Assembly: GCF_008520305.1 (NCBI RefSeq) | Contig: NZ_ML703263.1 | Span: 1-64,000 of the forward strand | From: Mesorhizobium sp. SARCC-RB16n | GTDB taxonomy: Bacteria > Pseudomonadota > Alphaproteobacteria > Rhizobiales > Rhizobiaceae | Direction of reading: 5' to 3' | Length of the DNA: 64,000 bases | Shown: one piece after another, positions 17,197 through 26,851 of the stretch | Numbering within the stretch: position 1 is the first letter of the stretch | Layout: each line of letters starts with the position of its first letter | Notes under the pieces: model-generated | The model's database searches: none | The model's input: only the letters and a program-made list of their open reading frames with translations | Told to the model about the DNA's origin: nothing | Translations under genes and position numbers: made by a program

Positions 17197-18600
17197 ATGG
17201 CCAAATCGCGCGTCCAGTTCATCTGCCAGAATTGCGGTTCGGTGCACCAGCGCTGGGCCGGCAAATGCGATGCCTGTGGCGAGTGGAACACGCTGGTCGA
17301 GGAAGGCACATCAGGCGGTATCGGCTCGGGGCCCGCCAACACGCGCAACGCCCGCAAGGGCCGGGCCGTGGCGCTGACCACGCTTTCAGGCGATATCGAG
17401 GACGCGCCGCGCATCGTCTCGGGCATCGGCGAACTTGACCGCGCCACCGGCGGCGGCTTCGTGCGCGGATCGGCGCTGCTGGTCGGCGGCGATCCAGGCA
17501 TCGGCAAGTCGACGCTGCTCACGCAAGCGGCCGCCGCCCTCGCCTCGCGAGGTCACCGCATTGTCTATGTCTCGGGCGAGGAAGCCGTCGCGCAGATCAG
17601 GCTGCGCGCGCAGAGGCTCGGCGTCGCGTCGGCGCCCGTGGAGTTGGCGGCCGAGACCAATGTCGAGGATATCCTCGCCACGATCGCCGACGGCAAGCGG
17701 CCGGATTTGGTTATTCTCGATTCGATCCAGACACTGTGGACCGACCTTGCCGATTCGGCACCGGGCACGGTCACCCAGGTACGCGCCGCCGCGCAGGCAA
17801 TGATCCGCTATGCGAAATCCACGGGTGCCGCGATCGTGCTGGTCGGCCACGTCACCAAGGAAGGCCAGATAGCGGGTCCGCGCGTGGTCGAGCACATGGT
17901 CGACGGCGTGCTCTATTTCGAGGGCGAAGGCGGCCACCACTTCCGCATCCTGCGCACGGTGAAGAACCGCTTCGGACCAACCGACGAGATCGGCGTCTTC
18001 GAAATGTCGGACAAGGGATTGCGCGAAGTCTCCAACCCGTCCGAACTTTTCCTTGGCGAGCGACACGCGAAATCGCCGGGAGCGGCGGTTTTCGCCGGCA
18101 TGGAAGGCACCAGGCCGGTTCTGGTCGAGATCCAGGCGCTGGTCGCGCCCTCCTCGCTCGGCACGCCACGTCGGGCGGTGGTCGGCTGGGACGGCGCGCG
18201 GCTGTCGATGGTGCTGGCGGTGCTGGAGGCGCATTGCGGTGTCCGTTTCGGGCAGCATGACGTCTATCTCAACGTCGCCGGCGGCTATCGCATCAGCGAG
18301 CCGGCGGCCGACCTCGCGGTCGCCGCCGCCCTGGTTTCGTCACTCACTGGTCTTGCCCTTCCCGCCGATTGCGTCTATTTCGGCGAAATCAGCCTTTCGG
18401 GCGCGGTGAGGCCGGTTGCGCATGCGCAGCAGCGCCTCAAGGAAGCCGAAAAGCTGGGTTTTGGTAGCGCGGTTCTGCCCTTGGGCAGCGAGGAACTTGC
18501 TGGGGGGATCGGGGCCGGCGCTTTCCAGCCCACCGAGCTTGCCGACCTCGTGGCGCGCATAGCCGGCTCACGGCGCAGCCGTGCCGACGATGAAGAGTGA
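17197..18600 (+). CDS. radA: DNA repair protein RadA (Sms)
   Basis: RecA-like branch-migration factor for recombinational repair. Zinc finger Cys10, Cys13, Cys24 and Cys27; Walker A GDPGIGKST at about residue 98; the RadA-specific KNRFG motif in TVKNRFGPTDEIG; and a C-terminal Lon-protease-like domain (GGYRISEPAADLAVAAAL). At 467 aa it is full length. Located 87 nt after dnaB, an order widespread in alphaproteobacteria. Confidence 0.97.
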   Translation: MAKSRVQFICQNCGSVHQRWAGKCDACGEWNTLVEEGTSGGIGSGPANTRNARKGRAVALTTLSGDIEDAPRIVSGIGELDRATGGGFVRGSALLVGGDPGIGKSTLLTQAAAALASRGHRIVYVSGEEAVAQIRLRAQRLGVASAPVELAAETNVEDILATIADGKRPDLVILDSIQTLWTDLADSAPGTVTQVRAAAQAMIRYAKSTGAAIVLVGHVTKEGQIAGPRVVEHMVDGVLYFEGEGGHHFRILRTVKNRFGPTDEIGVFEMSDKGLREVSNPSELFLGERHAKSPGAAVFAGMEGTRPVLVEIQALVAPSSLGTPRRAVVGWDGARLSMVLAVLEAHCGVRFGQHDVYLNVAGGYRISEPAADLAVAAALVSSLTGLALPADCVYFGEISLSGAVRPVAHAQQRLKEAEKLGFGSAVLPLGSEELAGGIGAGAFQPTELADLVARIAGSRRSRADDEE

Positions 18601-18647
18601 CGCGGCTCGCCGAGCCGTGAAAAAGAGATCGGAGTGGGGCCAAAGAC

Positions 18648-19313
18648 ATGCCGATTACGCTGCTTGACGGAATTCTCGTCGGCTTCACCCTGGTCTCGGC
18701 GATGCTCGCCATGGTTCGCGGCTTTTCGCGCGAGGTGCTTTCGGTTGTTTCGTGGGCGGCTGCGGCGGCGGCGGCCTTCTTCTTTTACAAGCCGGTCCTG
18801 CCCTACCTGAAGCCCTATATCGACAATGAGAAGATCGCGATGGCGGCGTCCGCCGGCGTCGTCTTCATCATCGCGCTGATCGTCGTCTCGGTCATCACCA
18901 TGAAGCTCGCCGACTGGATCATCGATTCGCGGATCGGTGCGCTCGACCGCACGCTCGGCTTCCTCTACGGCGCCGCGCGCGGCATCCTGGTCGTCGCGGT
19001 GGCGCTGCTGTTCTTCAACTGGCTGGCCGGCGCCAAGGCCCCGGCCTGGGTGACGGATGCCAAGTCGCGGCCCTTGCTGGAATCGATAGGCGCCAAGATT
19101 GAGAATCTGCTGCCCGCCGACACCGAGAACGCAATCCTCAAGAAGCTCAGCCCGAAAACAGGCGCCGAAACCCCGGCTGCCCCGGATGCGCCTGCGGCGG
19201 ATGCGCCGGCGACGGGTGACGATGCCAATACGCCGGCTCCTGACGACAACGAAACGCCGCCGGCCGACAACGCCCCGGCTCCCGCCAATCCGGCGCCAGC
19301 GCCGGCGAACTGA
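18648..19313 (+). CDS. cvpA: CvpA family membrane protein
   Basis: 221-aa inner-membrane protein with about four hydrophobic helices (residues 5-25, 28-48, 64-88, 103-125); MPITLLDGILVGFTLVSA and FSREVLSVVSW match CvpA. The last 55 residues form an Ala/Pro/Asp-rich, probably disordered tail. CvpA was first linked to colicin V production and later to envelope stress tolerance. It sits directly upstream of purF, as in E. coli, which supports the call. A 7-bp hairpin at 19332-19349 follows the stop. Confidence 0.93.
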   Translation: MPITLLDGILVGFTLVSAMLAMVRGFSREVLSVVSWAAAAAAAFFFYKPVLPYLKPYIDNEKIAMAASAGVVFIIALIVVSVITMKLADWIIDSRIGALDRTLGFLYGAARGILVVAVALLFFNWLAGAKAPAWVTDAKSRPLLESIGAKIENLLPADTENAILKKLSPKTGAETPAAPDAPAADAPATGDDANTPAPDDNETPPADNAPAPANPAPAPAN

Positions 19314-19410
19314 CGCCGAAAAACTGACGATCGTGCCAATGGTGGCACGGCGCGCGTTGCTTTCGAGGCACTGTCGCCTTATATGGCGATTTTAGCGGAG
19401 CTTGAGTCCC

Positions 19411-20880
19411 ATGGCAGACGCAGACGACGTGCCTTTCGCCGAGGCCGACGATCATTTCCATGACGAATGCGGTGTCTTCGGCATCTTCGGCCGGCAGGAC
19501 GCTGCGGCCATCGTCACGCTCGGCCTGCATGCGCTGCAACATCGCGGCCAGGAAGCGGCCGGCATCGTCTCCTATGACGGCACCCAGTTCCATGTCGAAC
19601 GCCATGTCGGCCTTATCGGCGACACCTTCACCAAGCAACGCGTCATCGACAGCCTGCAGGGCAACCGCGCCATCGGCCACACGCGCTACGCCACCACCGG
19701 CGGCGCCGGCATGCGCAACATCCAGCCCTTCTTCGCCGAACTGGCCGATGGCGGCTTCGCCGTTGCCCACAACGGCAATCTGACCAACGCCATGACGGTG
19801 CAGCGGGCCCTGCAGAAGCAAGGCGCGATCTTCTCCTCCACCTCCGACACCGAGACGCTTTTGCATCTGGTTGCGACCAGCAAGGAGCGCGACCTCAACT
19901 CGCGCTTCATCGACGCGGTGCGCCAGGTCGAAGGCGCCTTCTCGCTGGTGGCGATGACAGCCAAGAAGATGATCGGCTGCCGCGACCCGCTCGGCATTCG
20001 CCCGCTGGTGCTGGGCGATCTCGACGGCGCCTGGATCCTGGCCTCCGAGACCTGCGCGCTCGACATCATCGGCGCCCGTTTCGTTCGCGACCTGAAACCC
20101 GGCGAGATGGTCGTCGTCACTTCCAAGGGCATCGAAAGCCTGTTCCCGTTCGAACCGCAGAAGACCCGCTTCTGCATTTTCGAATATGTCTATTTCGCCC
20201 GGCCCGACTCTTCGGTCGAGGGCCGTAATGTTTATGAGGTGCGCAAGCGCATCGGCGCGGAACTGGCGCAGGAAAATCCGGTCGAGGCCGACATTGTCGT
20301 GCCAGTCCCGGATTCCGGCACGCCGGCGGCAATAGGCTTCAGCCAGGCGGCGGGCATTCCCTTCGAACTCGGCATCATCCGCAACCACTATGTCGGCCGC
20401 ACCTTCATCCAGCCTGGCGATTCGATCCGCCACATGGGCGTCAAGCTGAAACACAACGCCAACCGCCGCATGATCGAAGGCAAGCGCGTGGTGCTGGTCG
20501 ACGATTCCATCGTGCGCGGCACCACCAGCCAGAAGATCGTGCAGATGGTGCGCGACGCCGGCGCCAAGGAAGTGCACATGCGCATCGCATCGCCGCCGAC
20601 CAGCGCTTCATGCTTCTACGGCGTCGACACGCCGGAGAAGTCGAAGCTCTTGGCTTCGCGCATGTCGGTGGAAGAGATGGCCGAGTTCATCCGCGTCGAT
20701 TCACTTGGCTTCCTCTCGATCAACGGGCTCTACCGCGCCGTCGGCGAGGCCAGCCGCAATGACGAACAGCCGCAGTTCTGCGACGCGTGCTTCACCGGCC
20801 AGTACCCAACCCGCCTGCTCGACTTCGAAGGCCACGATAATGTGCGCACGCTGTCGCTGCTGGCGACGAGCGGGGCGTAG
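19411..20880 (+). CDS. purF: Amidophosphoribosyltransferase
   Basis: First committed step of purine synthesis: PRPP and glutamine to phosphoribosylamine. The nucleophile is Cys20 in DECGVFGIFG, so a 19-residue propeptide must be removed, as in Bacillus subtilis-type enzymes. The PRPP loop is VVLVDDSIVRGTTS. Conserved Cys residues (SASCFYGVD and FCDACFTG near the C-terminus) fit the iron-sulfur-cluster class. I chose the ATG at 19411 with GCGGAG about 10 nt upstream over a TTG three codons earlier. Confidence 0.97.
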   Translation: MADADDVPFAEADDHFHDECGVFGIFGRQDAAAIVTLGLHALQHRGQEAAGIVSYDGTQFHVERHVGLIGDTFTKQRVIDSLQGNRAIGHTRYATTGGAGMRNIQPFFAELADGGFAVAHNGNLTNAMTVQRALQKQGAIFSSTSDTETLLHLVATSKERDLNSRFIDAVRQVEGAFSLVAMTAKKMIGCRDPLGIRPLVLGDLDGAWILASETCALDIIGARFVRDLKPGEMVVVTSKGIESLFPFEPQKTRFCIFEYVYFARPDSSVEGRNVYEVRKRIGAELAQENPVEADIVVPVPDSGTPAAIGFSQAAGIPFELGIIRNHYVGRTFIQPGDSIRHMGVKLKHNANRRMIEGKRVVLVDDSIVRGTTSQKIVQMVRDAGAKEVHMRIASPPTSASCFYGVDTPEKSKLLASRMSVEEMAEFIRVDSLGFLSINGLYRAVGEASRNDEQPQFCDACFTGQYPTRLLDFEGHDNVRTLSLLATSGA

Positions 20881-20928
20881 GATCGCCCGACCGTTACCAG
20901 CCCTAGTCAGATTTCCGGAAGCCATCGC

Positions 20929-21669
20929 ATGACCCTCGACCTTACCGGCCGCGTTGCGGTCGTCACCGGCGCCTCTCGTGGCATCGGCTATTTCATCGCC
21001 AGGGAATTGGCGGCCGCCGGCGCGCATGTCATCGCGGTTGCCCGCACCGTCGGTGGACTGGAAGAACTCGATGACCAGATCAAGGCGGCCGGCGGCCAGG
21101 CGACGCTGGTTCCGCTCGATCTCGCCGACATGGTCGGCATCGATCGGCTGGGCGGTGCCATCCATGAGCGCTGGGGCAAGCTTGACGTCCTCGTTGCCAA
21201 TGCCGGCGTGCTCGGCGTCATCTCGCCGATCGGCCATGTCGAGGCCAAGACCTTCGAAAAGGTGATGACCATCAACGTCACCTCGACCTGGCGGCTGATC
21301 CGCTCCGTCGACCCGCTGCTGCGGCTTTCGGATGCCGGCCGGGCGATTATCCTGTCTTCGAACGCCGCGCATTCGGCGCGTGCCTTTTGGGCGCCCTACG
21401 CGGCATCGAAGGCGGCGGTCGAAGCGATGATGCGCTCCTGGGCGCATGAGACGCAAAGCCTGCCGCTGCGCGTCAATGCCGCCGACCCTGGCGCCACCCG
21501 CACCGCGATGCGCGCGCAAGCCGTGCCCGGCGAGGATCCCGAGACATTGCCGCCCCCCTCCGAGATCGCCAAACGCATCGTGCCGCTGGCCAGCCCGGAC
21601 CTCACGGAGACCGGGCTGATTTTCCAGGCCAAGCACAATCGCTTCGTCGCCTACCGGCAACCGGAATAA
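20929..21669 (+). CDS. SDR family oxidoreductase
   Basis: 246-aa NAD(P)-dependent short-chain dehydrogenase. TGASRGIGYFIA is the cofactor loop at residues 13-24; NAG in VANAGVLGV; catalytic Ser in ILSSNAAHS; Tyr and Lys in YAASKAAVEAM. It ends shortly after the strand that carries substrate contacts. Substrate unknown. It follows purF by 48 nt in the same direction, so read-through is possible, but nothing links it to purine synthesis. A conserved gene after purF in related rhizobia is my impression, not checked. Confidence 0.9.
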   Translation: MTLDLTGRVAVVTGASRGIGYFIARELAAAGAHVIAVARTVGGLEELDDQIKAAGGQATLVPLDLADMVGIDRLGGAIHERWGKLDVLVANAGVLGVISPIGHVEAKTFEKVMTINVTSTWRLIRSVDPLLRLSDAGRAIILSSNAAHSARAFWAPYAASKAAVEAMMRSWAHETQSLPLRVNAADPGATRTAMRAQAVPGEDPETLPPPSEIAKRIVPLASPDLTETGLIFQAKHNRFVAYRQPE

Positions 21670-21898
21670 ACTCGAGCCTTTGACGGTGCCGAGGAGGCGG
21701 CCATGATGGGTTATCACGACCGCACCAGTCTCGACCCCTCGGCGGCTGTTCTATCGCTTTGCGGGCCGATTGAATTGTGGCGGCTGCAACACGCCTGCCC
21801 AGAAATCCACCGGTCATGCTTTCGTCATTTCCGGGGAGTTGTTAGGGTCGGATAGCTCCCACACCAAGCGCCCTGCAGGGCAGAACAAGGAAAACTCC

Positions 21899-22117
21899 AT
21901 GACTACCACCGCAGCATTGGTCTGGTATCTGGTAATCGCCGGCCCACAGGGCGGCATGGTCGTGCTGCCGAGCACCTTCGACAAGCGCGAACAGTGCACT
22001 GCCGCCATCACCGAATATCAGAAGCAGCCTACACCCGCCGGCTGGTCCGTGCAGTGCGTACCGAGCGCCTCGCCCTTCACCGACGAAGGCGATGCCGAAG
22101 CGCCGTCGGCGCAGTAA
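21899..22117 (+). CDS. Small hypothetical protein
   Basis: 72-aa protein not assigned to a named family. The first 30 residues are hydrophobic (ALVWYLVIAG), then a charged KREQC helix and a WSVQC segment; the two cysteines could form a disulfide if the protein is exported. I start at the ATG preceded by CAAGGAAAACTCC, a good ribosome site; an upstream in-frame extension lacks one. A hairpin overlapping the end of the convergent osmC-like gene follows. Codon use resembles neighbours. Confidence 0.65.
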   Translation: MTTTAALVWYLVIAGPQGGMVVLPSTFDKREQCTAAITEYQKQPTPAGWSVQCVPSASPFTDEGDAEAPSAQ

Positions 22118-22126
22118 GCATCGGCT

Positions 22127-22162
22127 ATCGCAAGGTCCCCCTGCTGCGGCGGGCCTTGCGAT
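22127..22162. terminator. Possible bidirectional terminator between convergent genes
   Basis: ATCGCAAGG (22127-22135) and CCTTGCGAT (22154-22162) form a perfect 9-bp inverted repeat with an 18-nt GC-rich loop, lying between the stop of the small plus-strand gene and the stop of the minus-strand OsmC gene. Confidence 0.5.
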
Positions 22163-22163
22163 T

Positions 22164-22670
22164 TCAGCGCCGCGCGCTCACCGTCAGTTCCGGTTTCTGG
22201 TTTATGGTCTGGAACACCACGCAGTAGCGCTCGGTCAGCTTCAGCAGCGAATCGACCCGCTCCTGCGGCTCATCCGTGTCGAGATCGAAATTGAGCCGGA
22301 TGGCACGAAAACCGACCGGCGCATCCTTGGCGACACCGAGCGTGCCGCGAAAATCAAGATCGCCTTGCGCTTCCACCGTGGCGGCGCCGAGCTTGAACTC
22401 GAGCGCCGTCGCCACGGCCTTCAGCGTAACCCCGGCGCAAGCCACCAATGCCTCGAGCAGCATATCGCCGGAGCACAGTTCGAGCCCCGAACCGCCTGTT
22501 GCCGGATGCAGGCCGGCGATTGCCAACGCCCTGCCCGTCTCGACCTTGCAGGCCACCGACTGGTCGTCTATCGAACCCTTCGCTCTCAGCGTGATCAGTG
22601 CTTGTGTGGCGTCGTCGCGGTAGGCCTGCTTCAGCGGCGCCTGCATGGCCTTGAGTTCGGTTGCGTCCAT
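22164..22670 (-). CDS. OsmC family protein
   Basis: 168-aa protein of the OsmC/Ohr superfamily, often thiol peroxidases acting on organic hydroperoxides. The two cysteines expected of the family appear in SVACKVETG and LVACAGVTLKA. The start MDATELKAMQAPL is chosen because AGGAACGAAA precedes it; a 50-residue in-frame upstream stretch looks non-coding. The enzymatic activity is inferred from the family; some OsmC proteins have other roles. Confidence 0.85.
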   Translation of the reverse strand: MDATELKAMQAPLKQAYRDDATQALITLRAKGSIDDQSVACKVETGRALAIAGLHPATGGSGLELCSGDMLLEALVACAGVTLKAVATALEFKLGAATVEAQGDLDFRGTLGVAKDAPVGFRAIRLNFDLDTDEPQERVDSLLKLTERYCVVFQTINQKPELTVSARR

Positions 22671-22852
22671 TTTCGTTCCTTTCGAACGGCTTTCTGCCTT
22701 GATAGCACGGTCGTGCGAGACGTGTGAGCCAATCCAAGCATGACGACCCAGGCTGGTGTCGGAGAGACAGCGTTGGGCTCGCCCTCGTCTATTCCCTTTG
22801 ACTTCATTCGCATCGACCATACCTATGCGGGGATCGTTCCCGCGGAGGCTTC

Positions 22853-24370
22853 ATGCGTTCCAAGCTGAAACTCGTCCCTCTTGTCCTCTTCATGCTGGCC
22901 TGCTTCGCGCAGCCTCTCCTGGCGGAAACGCCAGAGCGGCCGGCGCCTGCAGGCGGGGTGCTGTCGCTGCTGCCCTCGCCCGAAATCACCGATCATTCGA
23001 TCACCATTGCCGGGCGCAGCCTGCAGTACCAGGCAAAGGCCGGCACGCTTCCGCTGCTCTCCGGCAAGGGCGAGGTCACGGCGGAAATCTTCTATGTCGC
23101 CTATACGCTGAAACCGCGGGAGAGCGTCGCGACGCAAGCACGGCGGCCAATCACCTTCGTGTTCAACGGCGGCCCGGGCGCCGCTTCAGCCTATCTGCAT
23201 CTCGGCGCGCTCGGACCGCGCATCGTGGCGACCGGAGCCGACGGGGAATTCCTCCCATCGCCCCAAAAGCTCGTCGACAATCCCGACAGCTGGCTCGACA
23301 TGACCGACCTCGTCTTCGTTGACCCGGTGGGAACCGGCTACAGTCGTGAGGCGCCTGGGCAGGATACGCACGACTTCTGGGGCGTCAGCCAGGACGCCAG
23401 CTCGATCGGCGCCTTCATCCGGCTCTACCTCACCCAAAACGGCCGCACGGGATCCCCGCTGTTCCTCGCCGGTGAGAGCTATGGCGGGTTCCGGGCGGCA
23501 CTGCTTGCCAAGACGCTGCAGGAAGATATCGGCATCAGCCCGAGCGGCATCGTGCTGATCTCGCCGGCGCTGGAATTCACCCTGGTGCTGCCTGACGAAT
23601 TCGAGCCGCTGCATTGGGCTCTCGAACTACCCTCGCTCGCGGCGGTCCGCCTGCGCAGTGAAGGTGTCAACGGCGATACACTGCGGGAAAAGCTCGCCGA
23701 GGTCGAGCATTATGCGCTTGGCGAGTACCTCACCGCGCTCGCCAGTGGGCTGGAGCAAGGTGGGCGGCTGGCGAGCGATCGCGTGGCAGAGATCACCGGC
23801 CTTCCGCCCGACCTCGTTCGCCGCAACTTCGCTCGCGTCCCGACCTCGCTCTTCGCAAGGGAGTTTGCCCGTGCCACGGGCAAGGTGCTCAGTCCCTATG
23901 ACGGCATGATCGCGACGGCGGACATCGCTCCCCAGAGCGCCCGCATCGCCGGTCCCGATCCGGTGCTGGACCGTAGTGTGCCGGCGATGACCTCGGCCTT
24001 TGTCGGTTACGCGCGCGACGAGCTGAACTTTCGCACCGACGTCAGCTACCGCTTGCTGAACGGTGATATCAGCCACAACTGGGACTATGGCACGAGCGCC
24101 TCACGCCAGGGCTATGCCGGCGTGATGGACGATTTGCAGCGGGCGCGCTCCTTGAACCCTGCGCTGGGCGTCGTCATCGTCAACGGCTACACCGATCTCG
24201 TCACTCCCTATCTGGCGTCGCGTTATCTGGTCAGCCAGATCCCGTCGCTCGCCGGCGCCAGGCCGATCCGCCTCGACGTCGTTGAAGGTGGGCACATGAT
24301 GTATCTCAAACCGGACGGACGGCGCGCGCTGAAAGAAGCTGCTTCGGAACTTTACCAGGCGACGCAGTAA
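22853..24370 (+). CDS. Secreted serine carboxypeptidase-like (S10) hydrolase
   Basis: 505-aa alpha/beta-hydrolase with a signal peptide (residues 1-24, cleavage after LLA). NGGPGA at about 105, the nucleophile Ser209 in AGESYGGFRA, Asp in NGYTDLVTPY and His in VEGGHMMYLK complete the S10 triad. Bacterial members of this family are widespread in rhizobia and lack defined substrates; a periplasmic carboxypeptidase or acyl hydrolase is likely. It stands alone on the plus strand, 182 nt from the divergent osmC-like gene. Confidence 0.88.
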   Translation: MRSKLKLVPLVLFMLACFAQPLLAETPERPAPAGGVLSLLPSPEITDHSITIAGRSLQYQAKAGTLPLLSGKGEVTAEIFYVAYTLKPRESVATQARRPITFVFNGGPGAASAYLHLGALGPRIVATGADGEFLPSPQKLVDNPDSWLDMTDLVFVDPVGTGYSREAPGQDTHDFWGVSQDASSIGAFIRLYLTQNGRTGSPLFLAGESYGGFRAALLAKTLQEDIGISPSGIVLISPALEFTLVLPDEFEPLHWALELPSLAAVRLRSEGVNGDTLREKLAEVEHYALGEYLTALASGLEQGGRLASDRVAEITGLPPDLVRRNFARVPTSLFAREFARATGKVLSPYDGMIATADIAPQSARIAGPDPVLDRSVPAMTSAFVGYARDELNFRTDVSYRLLNGDISHNWDYGTSASRQGYAGVMDDLQRARSLNPALGVVIVNGYTDLVTPYLASRYLVSQIPSLAGARPIRLDVVEGGHMMYLKPDGRRALKEAASELYQATQ

Positions 24371-24554
24371 AGGATAGAGACACCGAACTTACGGGCAACC
24401 AAGGCCCGACGCCAATCGTACTCGCCCCAGCCGAACGCAGACCAGTGCCTGGCGCAGTGTTTCGAGCTATCCCAAATGGGACATTGACGGACAAGGCCCC
24501 AAAACCGTCTGATCCGGGAAAGTTTCGTCGTTCCATTTTTCCGGCAGTCCCACA

Positions 24555-25661
24555 ATGTCACATACGCTCTCGACGACACCGAGACAGGACGGGTTTCGCG
24601 CGCCTGGCGAATTCGAACCCAAATCAGGCTGTTGGCTGATCTGGCCGGAACGGCCGGACACCTGGCGTCTGGGCGCCAAGCCCGCGCAGAAGCTGTTCGC
24701 CAATGTCGCGGCGGCGATCGCACAAAGCGAGCCGGTGACGGTGGCGGCATCCGGCCGCCAGTGGCAGAACGCAAGAGCGCGATTGCCCAGCCATGTGCGC
24801 GTCGTGGAAATGTCCACCAACGATTCCTGGCTGCGCGACAGTGGCCCTAATTTCGTCGTCAATGATCGAGGCGAAGTGCGCGGCGTCGATTGGATCTTCA
24901 ACGCTTATGGCGGCTTCGACGGCGGGCTCTACTCGCCGTGGGATCTGGACGACCTCGCGGCGCAAAAGGTCCTCGAGGTCGAGCAAATGGATCGCTACCG
25001 CGCGCCGCTGATCGCCGAAGGCGGCGGTTTGCAATGCGATGGGCAAGGTACGCTCATCACGACCGAGCAATGCCTGCTCAATCGCAATCGCAATGCCGAT
25101 CTCGGCAAGGCGAAGGTGGAACAACAGCTTGGCGACTATCTCGGTGTCGACAAAATCATCTGGCTGCCGCGTGGTTTTGCCTTCGACGAAACAGATGGCC
25201 ATGTCGACGACCTCTGCTGCTTCGTGCGCCCTGGCGTGGTCGCGCTAAGCTGGACCGAAGACCGGAAGGACCCGCAATATGAGATCGTGCGTGAAGCTGA
25301 AGAGGTGCTGCGCTCGGCCCGCGACGCGCGCGGCCGCGCCCTGGAGGTTTACAGGCTTCCTCATCCCCTGCCGATCGAGATGACTATGGAAGAAAGCGAG
25401 AGCGTGGACCGGGTCGATTCGACCTGGGCGCGGCCGACCGGCAACCGGATCGCGGCGAGTTACATCAACTATTATCCGGGCAACAGCGTCGTGGTCGTTC
25501 CGGAGTTCGGCTGCGATCTCGACCGGAAGGCAAAGCTACAACTGGCCATGCTGTTTCCCGACCACAAGATTATCGGCATCGAGAACTCCCGCGAAATTCT
25601 GCTCGGAGGCGGCAATGTCGCCTGTATCACCTTACCCGTTTATGCGCCGCAGCGGTGTTGA
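24555..25661 (+). CDS. aguA: Agmatine deiminase family protein
   Basis: 368-aa member of the PF04371-type guanidine-modifying family; agmatine deiminase makes N-carbamoylputrescine and ammonia. RAPGEFEPKSGCWLIWPE, NDSWLRDSGP, FDETDGHVDDLCC and the C-terminal GGGNVACITLP with catalytic Cys357 are visible. The usual residue before that Cys is His (GGGNIHC); here it is Ala356, so substrate or rate may differ. The downstream gene encodes a polyamine-type binding protein, which supports a polyamine/agmatine role. Confidence 0.85.
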   Translation: MSHTLSTTPRQDGFRAPGEFEPKSGCWLIWPERPDTWRLGAKPAQKLFANVAAAIAQSEPVTVAASGRQWQNARARLPSHVRVVEMSTNDSWLRDSGPNFVVNDRGEVRGVDWIFNAYGGFDGGLYSPWDLDDLAAQKVLEVEQMDRYRAPLIAEGGGLQCDGQGTLITTEQCLLNRNRNADLGKAKVEQQLGDYLGVDKIIWLPRGFAFDETDGHVDDLCCFVRPGVVALSWTEDRKDPQYEIVREAEEVLRSARDARGRALEVYRLPHPLPIEMTMEESESVDRVDSTWARPTGNRIAASYINYYPGNSVVVVPEFGCDLDRKAKLQLAMLFPDHKIIGIENSREILLGGGNVACITLPVYAPQRC

Positions 25662-25734
25662 GCGGCAAGCGTACCGAAAGTGAAATTGGAACGGTGTGCC
25701 GCATCGGCCCGCCACCAGCGAAAGGAGGACGCCC

Positions 25735-26838
25735 GTGCGCTCTTTGCTCTTCCCAATCCTGACTGCCGCGCTTGCCTGCGGCATCTGCTTCGGCGTCGCC
25801 CGGGCGGACGATGAGAAGGTCGTCAACGTCTACAACTGGTCCGATTATATCGCGCCCGATACAGTTGAGAAATTCGAGAAGGAGACAGGTATCAAGGTCC
25901 GCTACGATGTCTATGATGGCAACGAGGTCCTTGAGACGAAACTGCTCACTGGCGGCTCGGGATATGACGTGGTCTATCCCTCGGCCTTTCCGTTCCTGAA
26001 GAACCAGGTGAAGGCAGGCGCTTTCCTCGAACTCGACAGATCGAAGCTTACAAACCATTCGAAAATCGATCCGCAGGCCTTGTCGCTGATCGCGGGCGCG
26101 GATCCGCAGAACCTGTACGCGGTGCCTTACATGGCTGTCACAGATGGCATCGGCTACAATCTCGCTGCCGTCAAGCAACGGATGCCGGATGCGCCGACCG
26201 ATTCCTTCGCCATGGTCTTCGACGCCGACGTCGTCAAGAAATTCTCCGATTGCGGCGTCGCTATGATCGATGCTCCGGCGGAGATCATTCCAATGGCTAT
26301 GAACTACCTCCACATCGACCCCAGGTCGACCAGTCAGGACGACCTCGCCAAGGTCGAAGAGCTGATGGGCAAGGTGCGGCCATATATCCGTTACTTCCAC
26401 TCGTCCAAATACATCAACGACCTGGCGAATGGCGACATCTGTGTCGTGCTGGGCTGGTCGGGCGACATATTGCAGGCCAAGACCCGTGCGGCGGAATCCG
26501 CGAAGAAGCTGGAGATTGCGTATTCCATTCCCAGGGAAGGCACGCTGATAAACTTCGACACGATGGCGGTGCCGAAGGATGCGCCGCATCCGGAGAATGC
26601 CCAGGCCTGGATCGATTTCAATTTGCGGCCCGATATCGCAGCGGCCAATTCCAGTTATGTTTCCTATGCCAATGCGATCCCGGAATCCCTGCCGCTGATG
26701 GATCAGGCGGTCGCCAAGGATCCCGGCGTTTTCCCGCCCGATGACGTAAAGGCCAAGCTGTTCGTGGTCGAGAACAACGACGCAAAGCTGCTGCGGCTGC
26801 AAAACCGCATGTGGACACGCGTCGTGACGGGACAGTGA
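25735..26838 (+). CDS. Polyamine ABC transporter substrate-binding protein (PotF-like)
   Basis: 367-aa periplasmic solute-binding protein. Signal peptide at residues 1-22 ending AARAD, then VVNVYNWSDYIAPDTVEKFEKE and GYDVVYPSAFPF, the PotD/PotF signature. GTG start at 25735 with AGGAGG 6 nt upstream is clearly best; the longer in-frame GTG has no such site. Permease and ATPase genes are not adjacent, so it is an orphan binding protein or works with a distant transporter. It follows the agmatine deiminase by 73 nt. Confidence 0.9.
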   Translation: MRSLLFPILTAALACGICFGVARADDEKVVNVYNWSDYIAPDTVEKFEKETGIKVRYDVYDGNEVLETKLLTGGSGYDVVYPSAFPFLKNQVKAGAFLELDRSKLTNHSKIDPQALSLIAGADPQNLYAVPYMAVTDGIGYNLAAVKQRMPDAPTDSFAMVFDADVVKKFSDCGVAMIDAPAEIIPMAMNYLHIDPRSTSQDDLAKVEELMGKVRPYIRYFHSSKYINDLANGDICVVLGWSGDILQAKTRAAESAKKLEIAYSIPREGTLINFDTMAVPKDAPHPENAQAWIDFNLRPDIAAANSSYVSYANAIPESLPLMDQAVAKDPGVFPPDDVKAKLFVVENNDAKLLRLQNRMWTRVVTGQ

Positions 26839-26851
26839 GGCTGGCGAACCG

